Shown in pieces: positions 41,300-55,180 of a stretch of DNA of 64,000 bases. The position numbers and the translations under genes are program-made. A model generated the notes under the pieces. The model was not told where the DNA came from. It ran no database searches and saw only the letters and a list, made by a program, of their open reading frames with translations. Each line of letters starts with the position of its first letter. Positions within the stretch are counted from its first letter, which is position 1. This DNA is from Acanthosoma haemorrhoidale (taxonomy: Eukaryota; Arthropoda; Insecta; Hemiptera; Acanthosomatidae), in NCBI GenBank assembly GCA_930367205.1, contig OV884015.1:84372841-84436840 (forward strand), read 5' to 3'.

Positions 41300-42344
41300 T
41301 AGAGCGAGAGAGTAAGCAGTAAAAAAGTAAGCTAAGTATGCAGTATCACACTTATAATAATAAAGTGTTTTAATGAGCTTGCTGATTACTCTCTCTTGAT
41401 TGATTTCCTAAGTATTGTTTAATTACTTTTATTATCATACAAACATTATTATAAAGCAGTTTCAGCAATACACCTCATCGACGGGTACTGTACATGACAA
41501 TGTGTGTTACATTACACAGAAATTAACTGTTGAATGATACTTTTTTTGTTTCAAAGGATTAAATTTATTTTTAAGTGGATCCACAATACAAAATATCAAT
41601 GGTTGAGATAAGCTAGGAATACGAAAATCATAACACTAACATGCAAATTGGAAACAAGATTTTAACGAATTTGTGTAATTATAGTTCAAATATACATATT
41701 TTTGATCTAGGACACCATACCTGTAATTTGTTACTCTACTCGATATTAAAGGAAAAAATTTAATTTTTAATAACAAGTAATTAATTAATAAATTTCACGT
41801 TATAATTTACTATGGAATAATTTTTGTTTTTAGCACCATAGGAACATTAAATATAACTATCTCGCAAAATATCATTTCTTATTCTAAAACACGGAATAAG
41901 TTATTTATTAATCAGGGAAATGTAATTTATAATATGATATCCCACTCTATATGATAAAAATAATGTTTTTTTAATTATCAAGTAATTAATTATGTAATTA
42001 GTATGGGTATGTCATGTTTTATTGATTTGGCAATATTATCGTTATTATCGTCGGGTAATGAAATGGAATCTTGAAATAATATATCACGTGCATAGGTAAA
42101 GAAACAGAGGGCTCACTAACGCCGTCCTAGACAAAGAGAAGAACAGTTGAGAGAACATAAGTGTTTCTTATTTTGAAAAAAAAACTTAGGAAACCCTAAA
42201 AATAATTAACACGAATATTTCAGTTTCGGTTATCTTAGTTTCCAAGAAATATAATAAAAAGAAGAAAAAAATATGAAAAATAATGCTGAAAGATACTATA
42301 AGCCTAAAGAATAAATTTTTTAATACATAATCATGATCACTTAC
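40707..42344 (-). other. intron of copy C with (AG)n tract
   Basis: Same splice signals as the other copies (exon bases 40706 and 42345). (AG)n at 41257-41312. Carries a few private changes, such as CATAACTGAATG near 40928. Confidence 0.55.
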
Positions 42345-42580
42345 CGTTGTTCGCTGGAAGCAAAAAGATCAAATGTAGAAATAGTCGTGAATCTGAACAA
42401 AGACTAACACTCAACACAGAAGCACCTATGCATACGTCAGGGCAAAGAATGCCATACACACGTACTACGGCTCTTCAGGAGAAAGCTACCTTTCTCGGCC
42501 AATGGGATGTCGTCTTACCCCACCCTTTAACTAAGCTGACGACGCTCTCTAGCGTCAAAATGATGTTACTATCGAAGTAG
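42345..42580 (-). promoter_or_regulatory. non-coding first exon and promoter-like region, copy C
   Basis: As at 23895-24130, with donor at 42345/42344. The (TA)n tract at 42735-42752 is much shorter than in the other units. Confidence 0.45.
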
Positions 42581-43346
42581 TTATTATTAAGTAATTAAAA
42601 TTAAGAAAGACAATCAAATTGATCATTAAAAACATAAAGAATTTAAAAATGGTACGAAGTGCCTATCCTTCCGTGGTACTTTCTGGTAAAATTGAGTTTA
42701 TATTCACACTTCAGAGAATTAAAATTGTTAGTTGTATATATATATGTATATAGCTACTCCAATAGCGCTTTTTTGGATGAGTAGCCTCGTCTTTATAATT
42801 TAACACTGTATAATAAATCATTTTTACGACCACATTTTGGAGCATGCAGGTGGACGGACGACCTACTGCTGTATGTATGTACCTTTTAAATACAGTGAAA
42901 TCGTTAACTTATTCCAAGTTATGAAACTGTATTCAAGATTTCGAATAGTGAAAAATTTATTTTTAGACTTATGAAATTGGAAATCGTATACAAACCATTA
43001 TAAAATACCGAGCTAAGCCAAATGCAACAGATCTGGCTCTTGCCTGTGCCTGCCACGTGGTGAGAAATCATTGACGTGAAAATTAGCGTTCTAATTTTTT
43101 CTCGGGAGTAAAGAAAACATTTAAAAACAGTGAAATCTGCTTAATAAGTCTCACCATGAAGGTGTCGACGTAGATTTCCAAGAGTAGCATCTAGCAAGGA
43201 GTAAAGGATAAAACCAGTATGTTGAAACTCTTAATATTTGTATATATCAGTGTTTTGCTTGTACATCATAATAAAGCTTTTCTATTTTTTTCTTTTACTT
43301 AAGATTATTTAAGACTTTTCTCTTATTTAACTGTCGAATGAGCACA

Positions 43347-43698
43347 ACATATTTGAAATTACATCAAGTAGTTAGGAAGATATGCCAGTTCAAAGAACGG
43401 TAATTTTTCCCATTTAGAAAAAAAATCGTGTTTTGGATTTTCAAGCCTTAGTTTTGCAATGTAAAATATATTATATAAAATAAATCGTATATTTGTATAC
43501 TCTAAAGTATCAAATATTGTTCCGGGTTTCATATGCGAACACTGGTAGAACAATTTACAACAAACATCATCTACTCTTTCATTCATTTTACCCTAAAGTA
43601 TCTTGTTTATAGCGCCCTTCTCGTTTATGGGAGGCTAAATCGTGGTTTTAATTATTACTGGATATCATTCTAACGACTTAATGTAATTTCAAATATGT
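43347..43698. repeat. 352-bp inverted-repeat element, unit C
   Basis: Copy of the element at 33721-34072, with the same ends and GCAC flanks. Confidence 0.5.
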
Positions 43699-43926
43699 GG
43701 CACCCATTCGACGCAAAATTTTATGCACTTTACTTTATAGAAATATAAAAGTTTAGGCGTTATTAGTGAAAAACTGAAAAAATACCGAAAATGTATAGGT
43801 TTTGGGACACCCTTCATATAGAACCAGCAGAAAATTTGTTCAAACTGCAATAAACTCTTTTTACAAGGGTATGAAGAGACTAAAGCCGTTTTTGGCTTTC
43901 CGGGAATAATTATCCTACAGACCATA

Positions 43927-45536
43927 TGTTGGTGTTTTTCTCTTAATTGGGTGGAGAGGAACCTCACAGTTCACTATACTGCTTATATTCATTTATTCCT
44001 CTGCCTAGCATATATTCAAAGTCCAAACTTCTTTACCTGACTCTTTCCGAATCTTTGTTCCTTCGCCTGAAAGCGATTGGAGATGTAAAAAAAAGAAACA
44101 AAATAAGTACCGAAGAGGGTATTACTCTCTCATCTGTCCACTTGCCACTTGTCAATCTCTCTTTATAGCTGTTTTCCGGTTAAACTTTTCAGATGAAAGC
44201 AGTCTCAGCGGGGGTTGCTTTCGAGACGTTGGGAATGGTCAAAACAGATACGCCCACCTGTAGTGCGCAAAACTTTTATATCTCAACCTGTCCCAACACC
44301 GGATGACCGGATGACAGGATGACAAACTAACTGTGTTTTTTAATTTATACATAAAACAAATACTTTGAAATAGTTTTACCTAGGAGTGTTTTGTTCAGAT
44401 ATTTTTTATACTAGTGAACTTTTCCAAGAAATACTTAAAATAGGAGTTGATAATTTTATAAAAGGGGTTATCGGCCATAATTAAAAGATGGCCTAAGTAA
44501 GTATATTAAAGTGAAATTGCGTGACATGCAAATATAAATTAACAGTTATGGATGAATCTATATTATTTCTAATGGCTTTAGTTATACATACATTGTTATA
44601 AGGGGTTACTCGATTACAAAAATAATTATTTTTAATAAATGTACAATGTCTTAAATAAGTTTGGTTGGCATAAAATAATATGAGTTTATTATGAATAATA
44701 GTTATTACGTAAGTAACTGTACTGTAGTGATGGTACAGGTAATAGATATATTGTTTTGATTACTTCTTCTATAAGTGGACTAGTTAGAATGTAATGTAAT
44801 GTATTGTTTCTTATTGCACATTGTATTTTACTTGTTAACCATAATATTTCAATATCATTGCTAATATAATAATTTGGTTTTAAGTCTGTTTGTGTGTTAC
44901 ATCAGTTATCTATTATGAAAAAGTCATCAGAGTCACTGGAAAGAGCGTCCAAATCAATTTCCATTCTCCCATCATCATGTGCCAGAAGCACATTTTTCTT
45001 CCTAGGTCTTCTAATATTGTTACTGTGTAACTCTATAGTCTTATTTTTGTCAATAAATTGTCCAACTGGTTTATATCTGTTTTCGTACGAGTTTTAACAT
45101 ATGGTCGTTCCTCTATGTCGGGTGGGTCTTCACGATTTTTATTTAATTTGTATGTCCTAATTTCTTTTTCTATTTCAGTATCTTGTTGGGCTTTTTTGTG
45201 TACTATTGTCTTCTTTAATAGGGTCTTTTATTTTTCCAAAATTTATCTCGTTAGGTGTTAATTTCAAATTTTTATTTTGTGTTTCGTTAAAGGTCATTAT
45301 CGCCAGGTTTAAATTCGTTTTTTGAATTATCTTCTTTTATTACTCTTAATAGCTTGATCAAAGTAGAATGGGCTCGATTTAGTATTCCTAAGGAGTTTGA
45401 TTTATTTGATACTGTATAATGACATTCTATACCGAGACATTCCGAAAGATTCTGGTTAAGATTATTATTATATTCACAGCATAACGAATAACAAAACTAC
45501 TGGTGCAAACAGAACTCATTTTCTTGCCAACTCAAC
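43927..45536 (-). mobile_element. 3' part of decayed gypsy/errantivirus-like element, unit C
   Basis: Same structure as 34301-35910: LTR-like block 43927-44298, possible Env trace 44689-44858, integrase remnant about 44902-45496. The 5' side is cut at the unit boundary. Confidence 0.6.
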
Positions 45537-48500
45537 ACATGTATGTATATTCATTGGATTTGCAGAAATAAATTTTTTAGCAAGTTCATTTATCAGTGTT
45601 ATTTTTTTTTTTTAATACTTAATCTCAAAGTAGAAGTATTTTGTATTTCCTTTTATTTTTGTTAGTTCATAGTTTACTTTACACACCTTTCGGCATAAAT
45701 GAAAGGTTTGTCACTATTTTTTCTGACATTTTGAATGATATAAATGAATGTGGTTAGATGGTGTGTTTAGGGCCATGGTTTATCAAAATGAAATTATTAA
45801 ATTCATTGCGTTAGCCTGTGTGTTATATTTAAAATAAGTTGATGTAAGGTAAAAAATCTTTGAATTTTATCAGTATGAATAAGTTCAATAGTTAGTTAAA
45901 CCAGTCAGTAATCTTTCCATTTTTTAAGCGCAGCAAGATTAAAAGAAAGTACCAAATCAATTTTAATAATAGAACGATTATTATTTTAACATTGTATTTT
46001 ACAAAAAATCTATGTAAAATTCTACCCGATTGAAGTTAAACAGTCCTAAAAGCCGAATGGGTCGATCCAATGTTCTAGGATAACAAATTGCCTTATAGTT
46101 TATTAAAAATATAGGATGTTAATGATGTGTGTTATAATAGGAAAAGCTAATTTGTTAGACTAGTAAATGTTATACACGTAATTAATGCTCACCACCATGC
46201 AAATTATTTTCAACAGATGAAGCTGCAGCAGCGTTCCATGCTGTTTTTCCCAGACGATTCTTCACAGATAACAAATAGCTGAGAGACACTTGGTTTTCAA
46301 ATGTTTATTTGTATTCTTGCAATTTTTAATTTTTTTTTTAAATATTCAATTTAGTTATACATGTTATGTGCCATATACCAACTATCAAGGCCTCCCAGGG
46401 AGGTTGTCTTTTACATTACAATTTTTGTTTCATAGCTATGGTGCTTATTGTGATTCGTCTTATTACTAAATGATTTGGCAAATGGTCTGTCTTTTTCACG
46501 AGTGTAATTTACTCTTTTTATTTTCAATCTAATAGATATGTTTATTTAAAATTTTTGGATACAACTAATAATAATTTTCTGCGTGAATATGTACATGAAG
46601 AGTTTCTATTCGGTAAGACAAATCACTAAGGACAAAAATAGCTCATATTTTAACAGAATTTAGTTTCCTTAAAAGATTTGAATAATACGTTTTCAAGAAA
46701 AAATAATAATAGTAATTTCTATGTTTTTTTTGTTTTTTTATAAAAAAAAGTTAATTTTTTTATTTCTTCGATCAGTTGGAAAATTAACTTTATAACATTA
46801 GTGTAAAGACACATAAATAATATAAAGAATAATGTTGTTTTCAGTGTTATTGCATAGGTTCCTTTGTTATTCCTATAAGTGAAGTGAGTGACAATATAGA
46901 ATAAAGAGTTTTTTTCAAAGCAAAGAGGTTTATTTTAGTGCTTTGTTGTACAAAGTTGCTATGACTATATAATTTTGGTTTGGAGCTCATTAATAGAATT
47001 TTCATTTGAAAATTACATAATTTCATTCATTCCTATTTGGTGCATCTTAAACCATTTAGGTACATATTATTAACAGCTGTACTTCAAACATTAATAATGT
47101 ACTAGTCATCCTCAGAATCTGTGTATAGTCACAGACAGCATAAGGTTTTAGACTAGTTAGGTCTATTATTTCACCGCAGAATATATCATGGCACTTCGAA
47201 GGCAATTTATTTTATAGACTAACCAAATACGTTTTAAAATTTTAGTTAGTTACCATTTTCGAAAGTTCATTATTTTCTTTCGCTAAGCTTACGATGGTCC
47301 AAGCAGTACAATGGTGGTTTCTTTTATCATTTTTAATTGATTCCAAACAATTTATTTGGATTTTTTGTTTCTCAACTTTATAATTGTGAGAAATTTTTTT
47401 GTCTCAAGAATACATTCTGTTATAATGGTTCAAACAGGGATAAAATTTATTAAATTCATAGTTGATAAAATAAAAACTTGTAAAAAAAAAAAATATATAC
47501 ATACAATTATATGCGTGTAATAAAATACCTATTTTTGGGCATAAAATTTCAAAACTTTTATTTATACCCTATCCTATTTATGATAGAAATCCTAAGTTTC
47601 CTATGTCCATACATATGCTACATCAGCATGTTATGTTTACAAATATTTATATTTTATTGTATTCTAGCTGCAAAGTTATGAGTTCAGAACAGTAAATTAG
47701 GTATTATTATATTTTTCATATGACTGCCCCCCTCTTGGTACCTAGGGCATCCAGCCCCAATTACCAAGTTCTGGCCTGATAAGCCGGTTTTAGATTATTA
47801 TGACAACTGATTTTTATCAGCTGCTATTTGTGTACCGAGAATCACGGAAAGTTTCAATCATCATGGAAAGGTATAAGTTAAATTCAATATTTTTATTATT
47901 TTATAAAAAATAATCATTTATCTCCCTTTACTCTGTCCACTGCAAGGAATTAAACATTTCTATTTTTCTTATTTCCTATATTTTTAATTTAAATCCATTC
48001 AATCTGGTACCCTCACGACAACACCCAAATCTATCGAAATGATTCCTACAATTTTTAATATTTTATTTTTAGTTATTAAGAGGAAAAATGACACTTTATT
48101 TTAAATTAAAAAATTTAATGGTTAAATGTGTATGTGTGGTTCTCGTACGTAAAGTTATTGTTTTAAATGTTTCATATTTACAATTGTCTACTGATTTATA
48201 AAAATAATAAATATCTTATAAAAAAAACATGAATATTCAGTGCTGTCAGGTTGAGCATGATCTCCTATTATCCATCCCCCATGCTTCCATATTTAGTTCA
48301 ACCTTTTGTGTAAAATTCTGACGACTAACAAACTTGGTTTTGTCTGGTTACTTACTTTCCCCATAATCTGTTTTCTGTGAAACCCATATATATATTTATA
48401 AATATATGTGTTATAAACTTGGAAACGTCATGCATCAGTATGTAATAAGTAACTAAGAAGTTTAATTGGCACAATAAGAAAAAGATTAATAAAATTTTAT

Positions 48501-48991
48501 AGTCAGTATATTTCAGCTTTCAATAATAAACATAGACAAAAAAAAAATTCACCAAATTTTGTGAAACTAATATAAAAGTTTTACATTAATGACATAATAC
48601 CATATTGGAAACATATACATCCCAATCGTACTAGCAATTAGGAGCCAAAGTATCTGCAGTAATGCATAGTTATCTCAAACTTAAATCTTAATAGTATTTA
48701 TATTTACAAGTATTTATATTTATATATATTATTTATAATTTTATATATTAAACCTTACATTTATAGTTACAATTTGGCCATTCCACAAACATATACAAAG
48801 AATTAATTAACATGCAAGTATCTGCAATAATATGTACATATGTTATCTCAAATATTTAGATCATTAAGTAAAACAATTGAACAATCATCTTAAAATAAAA
48901 CATAATGGTATTGCCCCGATAATATTTAGAATGCCTTATTATTTCTGTATTTTGCAAGTCTCTCCTGAACACGTTTGGGAAAACCTTCCCT

Positions 48992-50326
48992 TTAAGCAGC
49001 GCGTTTTCCATTTGTAGAAACCAGTCTGACATTTTGGAGTCTCTCCTGAAGACAAATCACTTTTATCTCCGGATCGGAAGATTTCGAGGAAGCCTGGAGT
49101 TTGTGAAAGTTCTCCCTGTTGTTAAGGCCTGTAGAAATCCCATTATTCATAAGTTGCCTATTTTCAATGTTGTGGAGTTTCAAGGCATCTCTCAGGGTCA
49201 AAGTGCTGGAGGACTCCTTGATAACAACTTCATTCGATTGGCTGTTTTCTTTGTTGGATTGTTCCGATCTGCATTTCACATTATCTTTCGGGAGCCTTGC
49301 CATTTTAAGTCTATCCTGGAGAGAGGATCCACTAGGAATGGATAGAAACTCATTTGGAGGGAGGTGGCTGTTTTCAATGTTGTGGAGTTTCAAGGCGTCT
49401 CTCAGGGTCACAGTGCTGGAGGACTCCTTGATAATAACTTTATTCGATGAATGGCTATTTTCTTTGTTGGCTAGTTCTGGTCTGCATTTCACATTATCTT
49501 TAGGGAGCCTGGCAATTTTAAGCCTATCCTGGAGAGTGGATCCACTAGGAATGGATAGAAACTCATTTGGAGGGAGGTGGCTGTTTTCAGTGTTGTGGAG
49601 TTTCAAGGCATCTCTCAGGGTCACAGTGCTGGAGGACTCCTTGATAATAACTTTATTCGATGAATGGCTATTTTCTTTGTTGGCTAGTTCCGGTCTGCAT
49701 TTCACATTATCTTTAGGGAGCCTGGCAATTTTAAGCCTATCCTGGAGAGTGGATCCACTAGGAATGGAAAGAAACTCATTTGGAGGGAGGTGGCTGTTTT
49801 CAGTGTTGTGGAGTTTCAAGGCGTCTCTCAGGGTCAGAGTGCTCGAGGTCTCCTTGATGATAATATTATTCGATGAATGGCTGTTTTCTTTGTTGGATTG
49901 TTCCCGTCTGCATTTCACATTATCTTTCGGGAGCCTCGCCATTTTTAGTCTATCCTGGAGAGTGGATCCACTAGGAATGGATAGAAACTCATTTGGAGGG
50001 AGGTGGCTGTTTTCAGTGTTGTGGAGTTTCAAGGCATCTCTCAGGGTCAGAGTGCTCGAGGTCTCCTTGATGATAATATTATTCGATGAATGGCTGTTTT
50101 CTTTGTTGGATTGTTCCCGTCTGCATTTCACAATATCTTTCGGGAGTCTTGCCATTTTGAGTCTATCCTGGAGACTTGTTCCACTAGGAATTGAAAGGAA
50201 TTCATTTGGAAGGATGTGGCTGTTTTCAGCATTGTGAAGCTTCACCACATCTGAAAGTTTTTGAGACTTCTTAGAATTCATTGAAGAGTTTTTCCTTATA
50301 GTTTCCAATCTTTTTTGAGCACTCAT
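48992..50326 (-). CDS. KEN-repeat protein, copy D (444 residues)
   Basis: The predicted protein is identical to copy C, with the same five blocks in the same order of variants. This makes C and D the most recent duplicates in the array, or recently converted ones. Confidence 0.8.
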   Translation of the reverse strand: MSAQKRLETIRKNSSMNSKKSQKLSDVVKLHNAENSHILPNEFLSIPSGTSLQDRLKMARLPKDIVKCRREQSNKENSHSSNNIIIKETSSTLTLRDALKLHNTENSHLPPNEFLSIPSGSTLQDRLKMARLPKDNVKCRREQSNKENSHSSNNIIIKETSSTLTLRDALKLHNTENSHLPPNEFLSIPSGSTLQDRLKIARLPKDNVKCRPELANKENSHSSNKVIIKESSSTVTLRDALKLHNTENSHLPPNEFLSIPSGSTLQDRLKIARLPKDNVKCRPELANKENSHSSNKVIIKESSSTVTLRDALKLHNIENSHLPPNEFLSIPSGSSLQDRLKMARLPKDNVKCRSEQSNKENSQSNEVVIKESSSTLTLRDALKLHNIENRQLMNNGISTGLNNRENFHKLQASSKSSDPEIKVICLQERLQNVRLVSTNGKRAA

Positions 50327-50332
50327 TTCCTC

Positions 50333-50879
50333 CTATAAAACAGATATAAAATTATTATAATAATAGTTTATAGTCTTCAATTAGTTTTAACAAAGCAATT
50401 CTTACTTCCTATCCTAAATTTAATTGTACCATTTTAAAGGTGTCTTACATTTTTTATAACAAGAAATCTGTTTTATTCGCCCAAGAAAAAGAGTAATAAT
50501 GGCCTTTGTATATTATGCATAAATATTAATTTTTTTTTTAAATTATTGTTCTGCACATAATTAATGATATGTAATACCTTTAAAGAAACTATTGGGGGCT
50601 ACACGTATATTTAACAATTTACAATATTCAGTTAATTTTAAAACAGTATTCAGTAATTTAAATTGTGAAGTCTTAAATTAATTTGCATGTATAAAAAATC
50701 ACGTTAAATTAAATTTTTTTTACTGATTATGGGACCACTTTTTCCATCAATTTATTTTTTTAAGGTTAGTGAAGTGTTTCATAATACATTTATTACAGGT
50801 TTATGTGCTAATGTGTAAATTATTATGGTTATTGCATATATTCTTAGAAAAATTAAATTCAAAATATACATATATAATT

Positions 50880-50924
<45 letters not shown>

Positions 50925-51969
50925 TAGAGCGAGAGAGTAAGCAGTAAAAAAGTAAGCTAAGTATGCAGTATCACACTTATAATAATAAAGTGTTTTAATG
51001 AGCTTGCTGATTACTCTCTCTTGATTGATTTCCTAAGTATTGTTTAATTACTTTTATTATCATACAAACATTATTATAAAGCAGTTTCAGCAATACACCT
51101 CATCGACGGGTACTGTACATGACAATGTGTGTTACATTACACAGAAATTAACTGTTGAATGATACTTTTTTTGTTTCAAAGGATTAAATTTATTTTTAAG
51201 TGGATCCACAATACAAAATATCAATGGTTGAGATAAGCTAGGAATACGAAAATCATAACACTAACATGCAAATTGGAAACAAGATTTTAACGAATTTGTG
51301 TAATTATAGTTCAAATATACATATTTTTGATCTAGGACACCATACCTGTAATTTGTTACTCTACTCGATATTAAAGGAAAAAATTTAATTTTTAATAACA
51401 AGTAATTAATTAATAAATTTCACGTTATAATTTACTATGGAATAATTTTTGTTTTTAGCACCATAGGAACATTAAATATAACTATCTCGCAAAATATCAT
51501 TTCTTATTCTAAAACACGGAATAAGTTATTTATTAATCAGGGAAATGTAATTTATAATATGATATCCCACTCTATATGATAAAAATAATGTTTTTTTAAT
51601 TATCAAGTAATTAATTATGTAATTAGTATGGGTATGTCATGTTTTATTGATTTGGCAATATTATCGTTATTATCGTCGGGTAATGAAATGGAATCTTGAA
51701 ATAATATATCACGTGCATAGGTAAAGAAACAGAGGGCTCACTAACGCCGTCCTAGACAAAGAGAAGAACAGTTGAGAGAACATAAGTGTTTCTTATTTTG
51801 AAAAAAAAACTTAGGAAACCCTAAAAATAATTAACACGAATATTTCAGTTTCGGTTATCTTAGTTTCCAAGAAATATAATAAAAAGAAGAAAAAAATATG
51901 AAAAATAATGCTGAAAGATACTATAAGCCTAAAGAATAAATTTTTTAATACATAATCATGATCACTTAC
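50333..51969 (-). other. intron of copy D with (AG)n tract
   Basis: Exon bases 50332 and 51970; (AG)n at 50882-50937. No gene seen inside. Confidence 0.55.
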
Positions 51970-52205
51970 CGTTGTTCGCTGGAAGCAAAAAGATCAAATG
52001 TAGAAATAGTCGTGAATCTGAACAAAGACTAACACTCAACACAGAAGCACCTATGCATACGTCAGGGCAAAGAATGCCATACACACGTACTACGGCTCTT
52101 CAGGAGAAAGCTACCTTTCTCGGCCAATGGGATGTCGTCTTACCCCACCCTTTAACTAAGCTGACGACGCTCTCTAGCGTCAAAATGATGTTACTATCGA
52201 AGTAG
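51970..52205 (-). promoter_or_regulatory. non-coding first exon and promoter-like region, copy D
   Basis: As at 23895-24130. A long (TA)n tract follows at 52360-52395. Confidence 0.45.
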
Positions 52206-52357
52206 TTATTATTAAGTAATTAAAATTAAGAAAGACAATCAAATTGATCATTAAAAACATAAAGAATTTAAAAATGGTACGAAGTGCCTATCCTTCCGTG
52301 GTACTTTCTGGTAAAATTGAGTTTATATTCACACTTCAGAGAATTAAAACTGTTAGT

Positions 52358-52395
<38 letters not shown>

Positions 52396-52989
52396 GCTAC
52401 TCCAATAGCGCTTCCTCGGATGAGTAGCCTCATCTTTATAATTTAACACTGTATAATAAATCATTTTTACGACCACATTTTGGAGCATGCAGGTGGACGA
52501 ACGACCTACTGCTGTATGTATGTACCTTTTAAATACAGTGAAATCGTTAACTTATTCCAAGTTATGAAACTGTATTCAAGATTTCGAATAGTGAAAAATT
52601 TATTTTTAGACTTATGAAATTGGAAATCGTATACAAACCATTATAAAATACCGAGCTAAGCCAAATGCAACAGATCTGGCTCTTGCCTGTGCCTGCCACG
52701 TGGTGAGAAATCATTGACGTGAAAATTAGCGTTCTAATTTTTTCTCGGGAGTAAAGAAAACATTTAAAAACAATGAAATCTGCTTAATAAGTCTCGCCAT
52801 GAAGGTGTCGACGTAGATTTCCAAGAGTAGCATCTAGCAAGGAGTAAAGGATAAAACCAGTACGTTGAAACTCTTAATATTTGTATATATCAGTGTTTTG
52901 CTTGTACATCATAATAAAGCTTTTCTATTTTTTTCTTTTACTTAAGATTATTTAAGACTTTTCTCTTATTTAACTGTCGAATGAGCACA

Positions 52990-53341
52990 ACATATTTGAA
53001 ATTACATCAAGTAGTTAGGAAGATATGCCAGTTCAAAGAACGGTAATTTTTCCCATTTAGAAAAAAAATCGTGTTTTGGATTTTCAAGCCTTAGTTTTGC
53101 AATGTAAAATATATTATATAAAATAAATCGTATATTTGTATACTCTAAAGTATCAAATATTGTTCCGGGTTTCATATGCGAACACTGGTAGAACAATTTA
53201 CAACAAACATCATCTACTCTTTCATTCATTTTACCCTAAAGTATCTTGTTTATAGCGCCCTTCTCGTTTATGGGAGGCTAAATCGTGGTTTTAATTATTA
53301 CTGGATATCATTCTAACGACTTAATGTAATTTCAAATATGT
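52990..53341. repeat. 352-bp inverted-repeat element, unit D
   Basis: Copy of the element at 33721-34072. Confidence 0.5.
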
Positions 53342-53570
53342 GGCACCCATTCGACTCAAAATTTTATGCACTTTACTTTATAGAAATATAAAAGTTTAGG
53401 CGTTATTAGTGAAAAACTGAAAAAATACCGAAAATGTATAGGTTTTTGGGACACCCTTCATATAGAACCAGCAGAAAATTTGTTCAAACTGCAATAAACT
53501 CTTTTTACAAGGGTATGAAGAGACTAAAGCCGTTTTTGGCTTTCCGGGAATAATTATCCTACAGACCATA

Positions 53571-55180
53571 TGTTGGTGTTTTTCTCTTAATTGGGTGGAG
53601 AGGAACCTCACAGTTCACTATACTGCTTATATTCATTTATTCCTCTGCCTAGCATATATTCAAAGTCCAAACTTCTTTACCTGACTCTTTCCGAATCTTT
53701 GTTCCTTCGCCTGAAAGCGATTGGAGATGTAAAAAAAAGAAACAAAATAAGTACCGAAGAGGGTATTACTCTCTCATCTGTCCACTTGCCACTTGTCAAT
53801 CTCTCTTTATAGCTGTTTTCCGGTTAAACTTTTCAGATGAAAGCAGTCTCAGCGGGGGTTGCTTTCGAGACGTTGGGAATGGTCAAAACAGATACGCCCA
53901 CCTGTAGTGCGCAAAACTTTTATATCTCAACCTGTCCCAACACCGGATGACCGGATGACAGGATGACAAACTAACTGTGTTTTTTAATTTATACATAAAA
54001 CAAATACTTTGAAATAGTTTTACCTAGGAGTGTTTTGTTCAGATATTTTTTATACTAGTGAACTTTTCCAAGAAATACTTAAAATAGGAGTTGATAATTT
54101 TATAAAAGGGGTTATCGGCCATAATTAAAAGATGGCCTAAGTAAGTATATTAAAGTGAAATTGCGTGACATGCAAATATAAATTAACAGTTATGGATGAA
54201 TCTATATTATTTCTAATGGCTTTAGTTATACATACATTGTTATAAGGGGTTACTCGATTACAAAAATAATTATTTTTAATAAATGTACAATGTCTTAAAT
54301 AAGTTTGGTTGGCATAAAATAATATGAGTTTATTATGAATAATAGTTATTACGTAAGTAACTGTACTGTAGTGATGGTACAGGTAATAGATATATTGTTT
54401 TGATTACTTCTTCTATAAGTGGACTAGTTAGAATGTAATGTAATGTATTGTTTCTTATTGCACATTGTATTTTACTTGTTAACCATAATATTTCAATATC
54501 ATTGCTAATATAATAATTTGGTTTTAAGTCTGTTTGTGTGTTACATCAGTTATCTATTATGAAAAAGTCATCAGAGTCACTGGAAAGAGCGTCCAAATCA
54601 ATTTCCATTCTCCCATCATCATGTGCCAGAAGCACATTTTTCTTCCTAGGTCTTCTAATATTGTTACTGTGTAACTCTATAGTCTTATTTTTGTCAATAA
54701 ATTGTCCAACTGGTTTATATCTGTTTTCGTACGAGTTTTAACATATGGTCGTTCCTCTATGTCGGGTGGGTCTTCACGATTTTTATTTAATTTGTATGTC
54801 CTAATTTCTTTTTCTATTTCAGTATCTTGTTGGGCTTTTTTGTGTACTATTGTCTTCTTTAATAGGGTCTTTTATTTTTCCAAAATTTATCTCGTTAGGT
54901 GTTAATTTCAAATTTTTATTTTGTGTTTCGTTAAAGGTCATTATCGCCAGGTTTAAATTCGTTTTTTGAATTATCTTCTTTTATTACTCTTAATAGCTTG
55001 ATCAAAGTAGAATGGGCTCGATTTAGTATTCCTAAGGAGTTTGATTTATTTGATACTGTATAATGACATTCTATACCGAGACATTCCGAAAGATTCTGGT
55101 TAAGATTATTATTATATTCACAGCATAACGAATAACAAAACTACTGGTGCAAACAGAACTCATTTTCTTGCCAACTCAAC
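53571..55180 (-). mobile_element. 3' part of decayed gypsy/errantivirus-like element, unit D
   Basis: LTR-like block 53571-53942, possible Env trace 54333-54502, integrase remnant about 54546-55140; as in unit B. Confidence 0.6.

Larger units (their letters stand above)
35911..45536. repeat. tandem segmental unit C
   Basis: 9,626 bp. Map: CELF-downstream-like segment 35911-38080, non-coding stretch 38081-39300, gene 39366-40700, intron, first exon to about 42580, inverted-repeat element 43347-43698, gypsy remnant 43927-45536. Almost identical to unit D. Confidence 0.92.
45537..55180. repeat. tandem segmental unit D
   Basis: 9,644 bp, with the same order as unit C. Shares with C a T in GGGCATCCAGC (47745 area) where B and E have C. 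Shares with E an extra T (GTTTTTGGGAC, about 53442) and ACTC in place of ACGC near 53354. Confidence 0.92.
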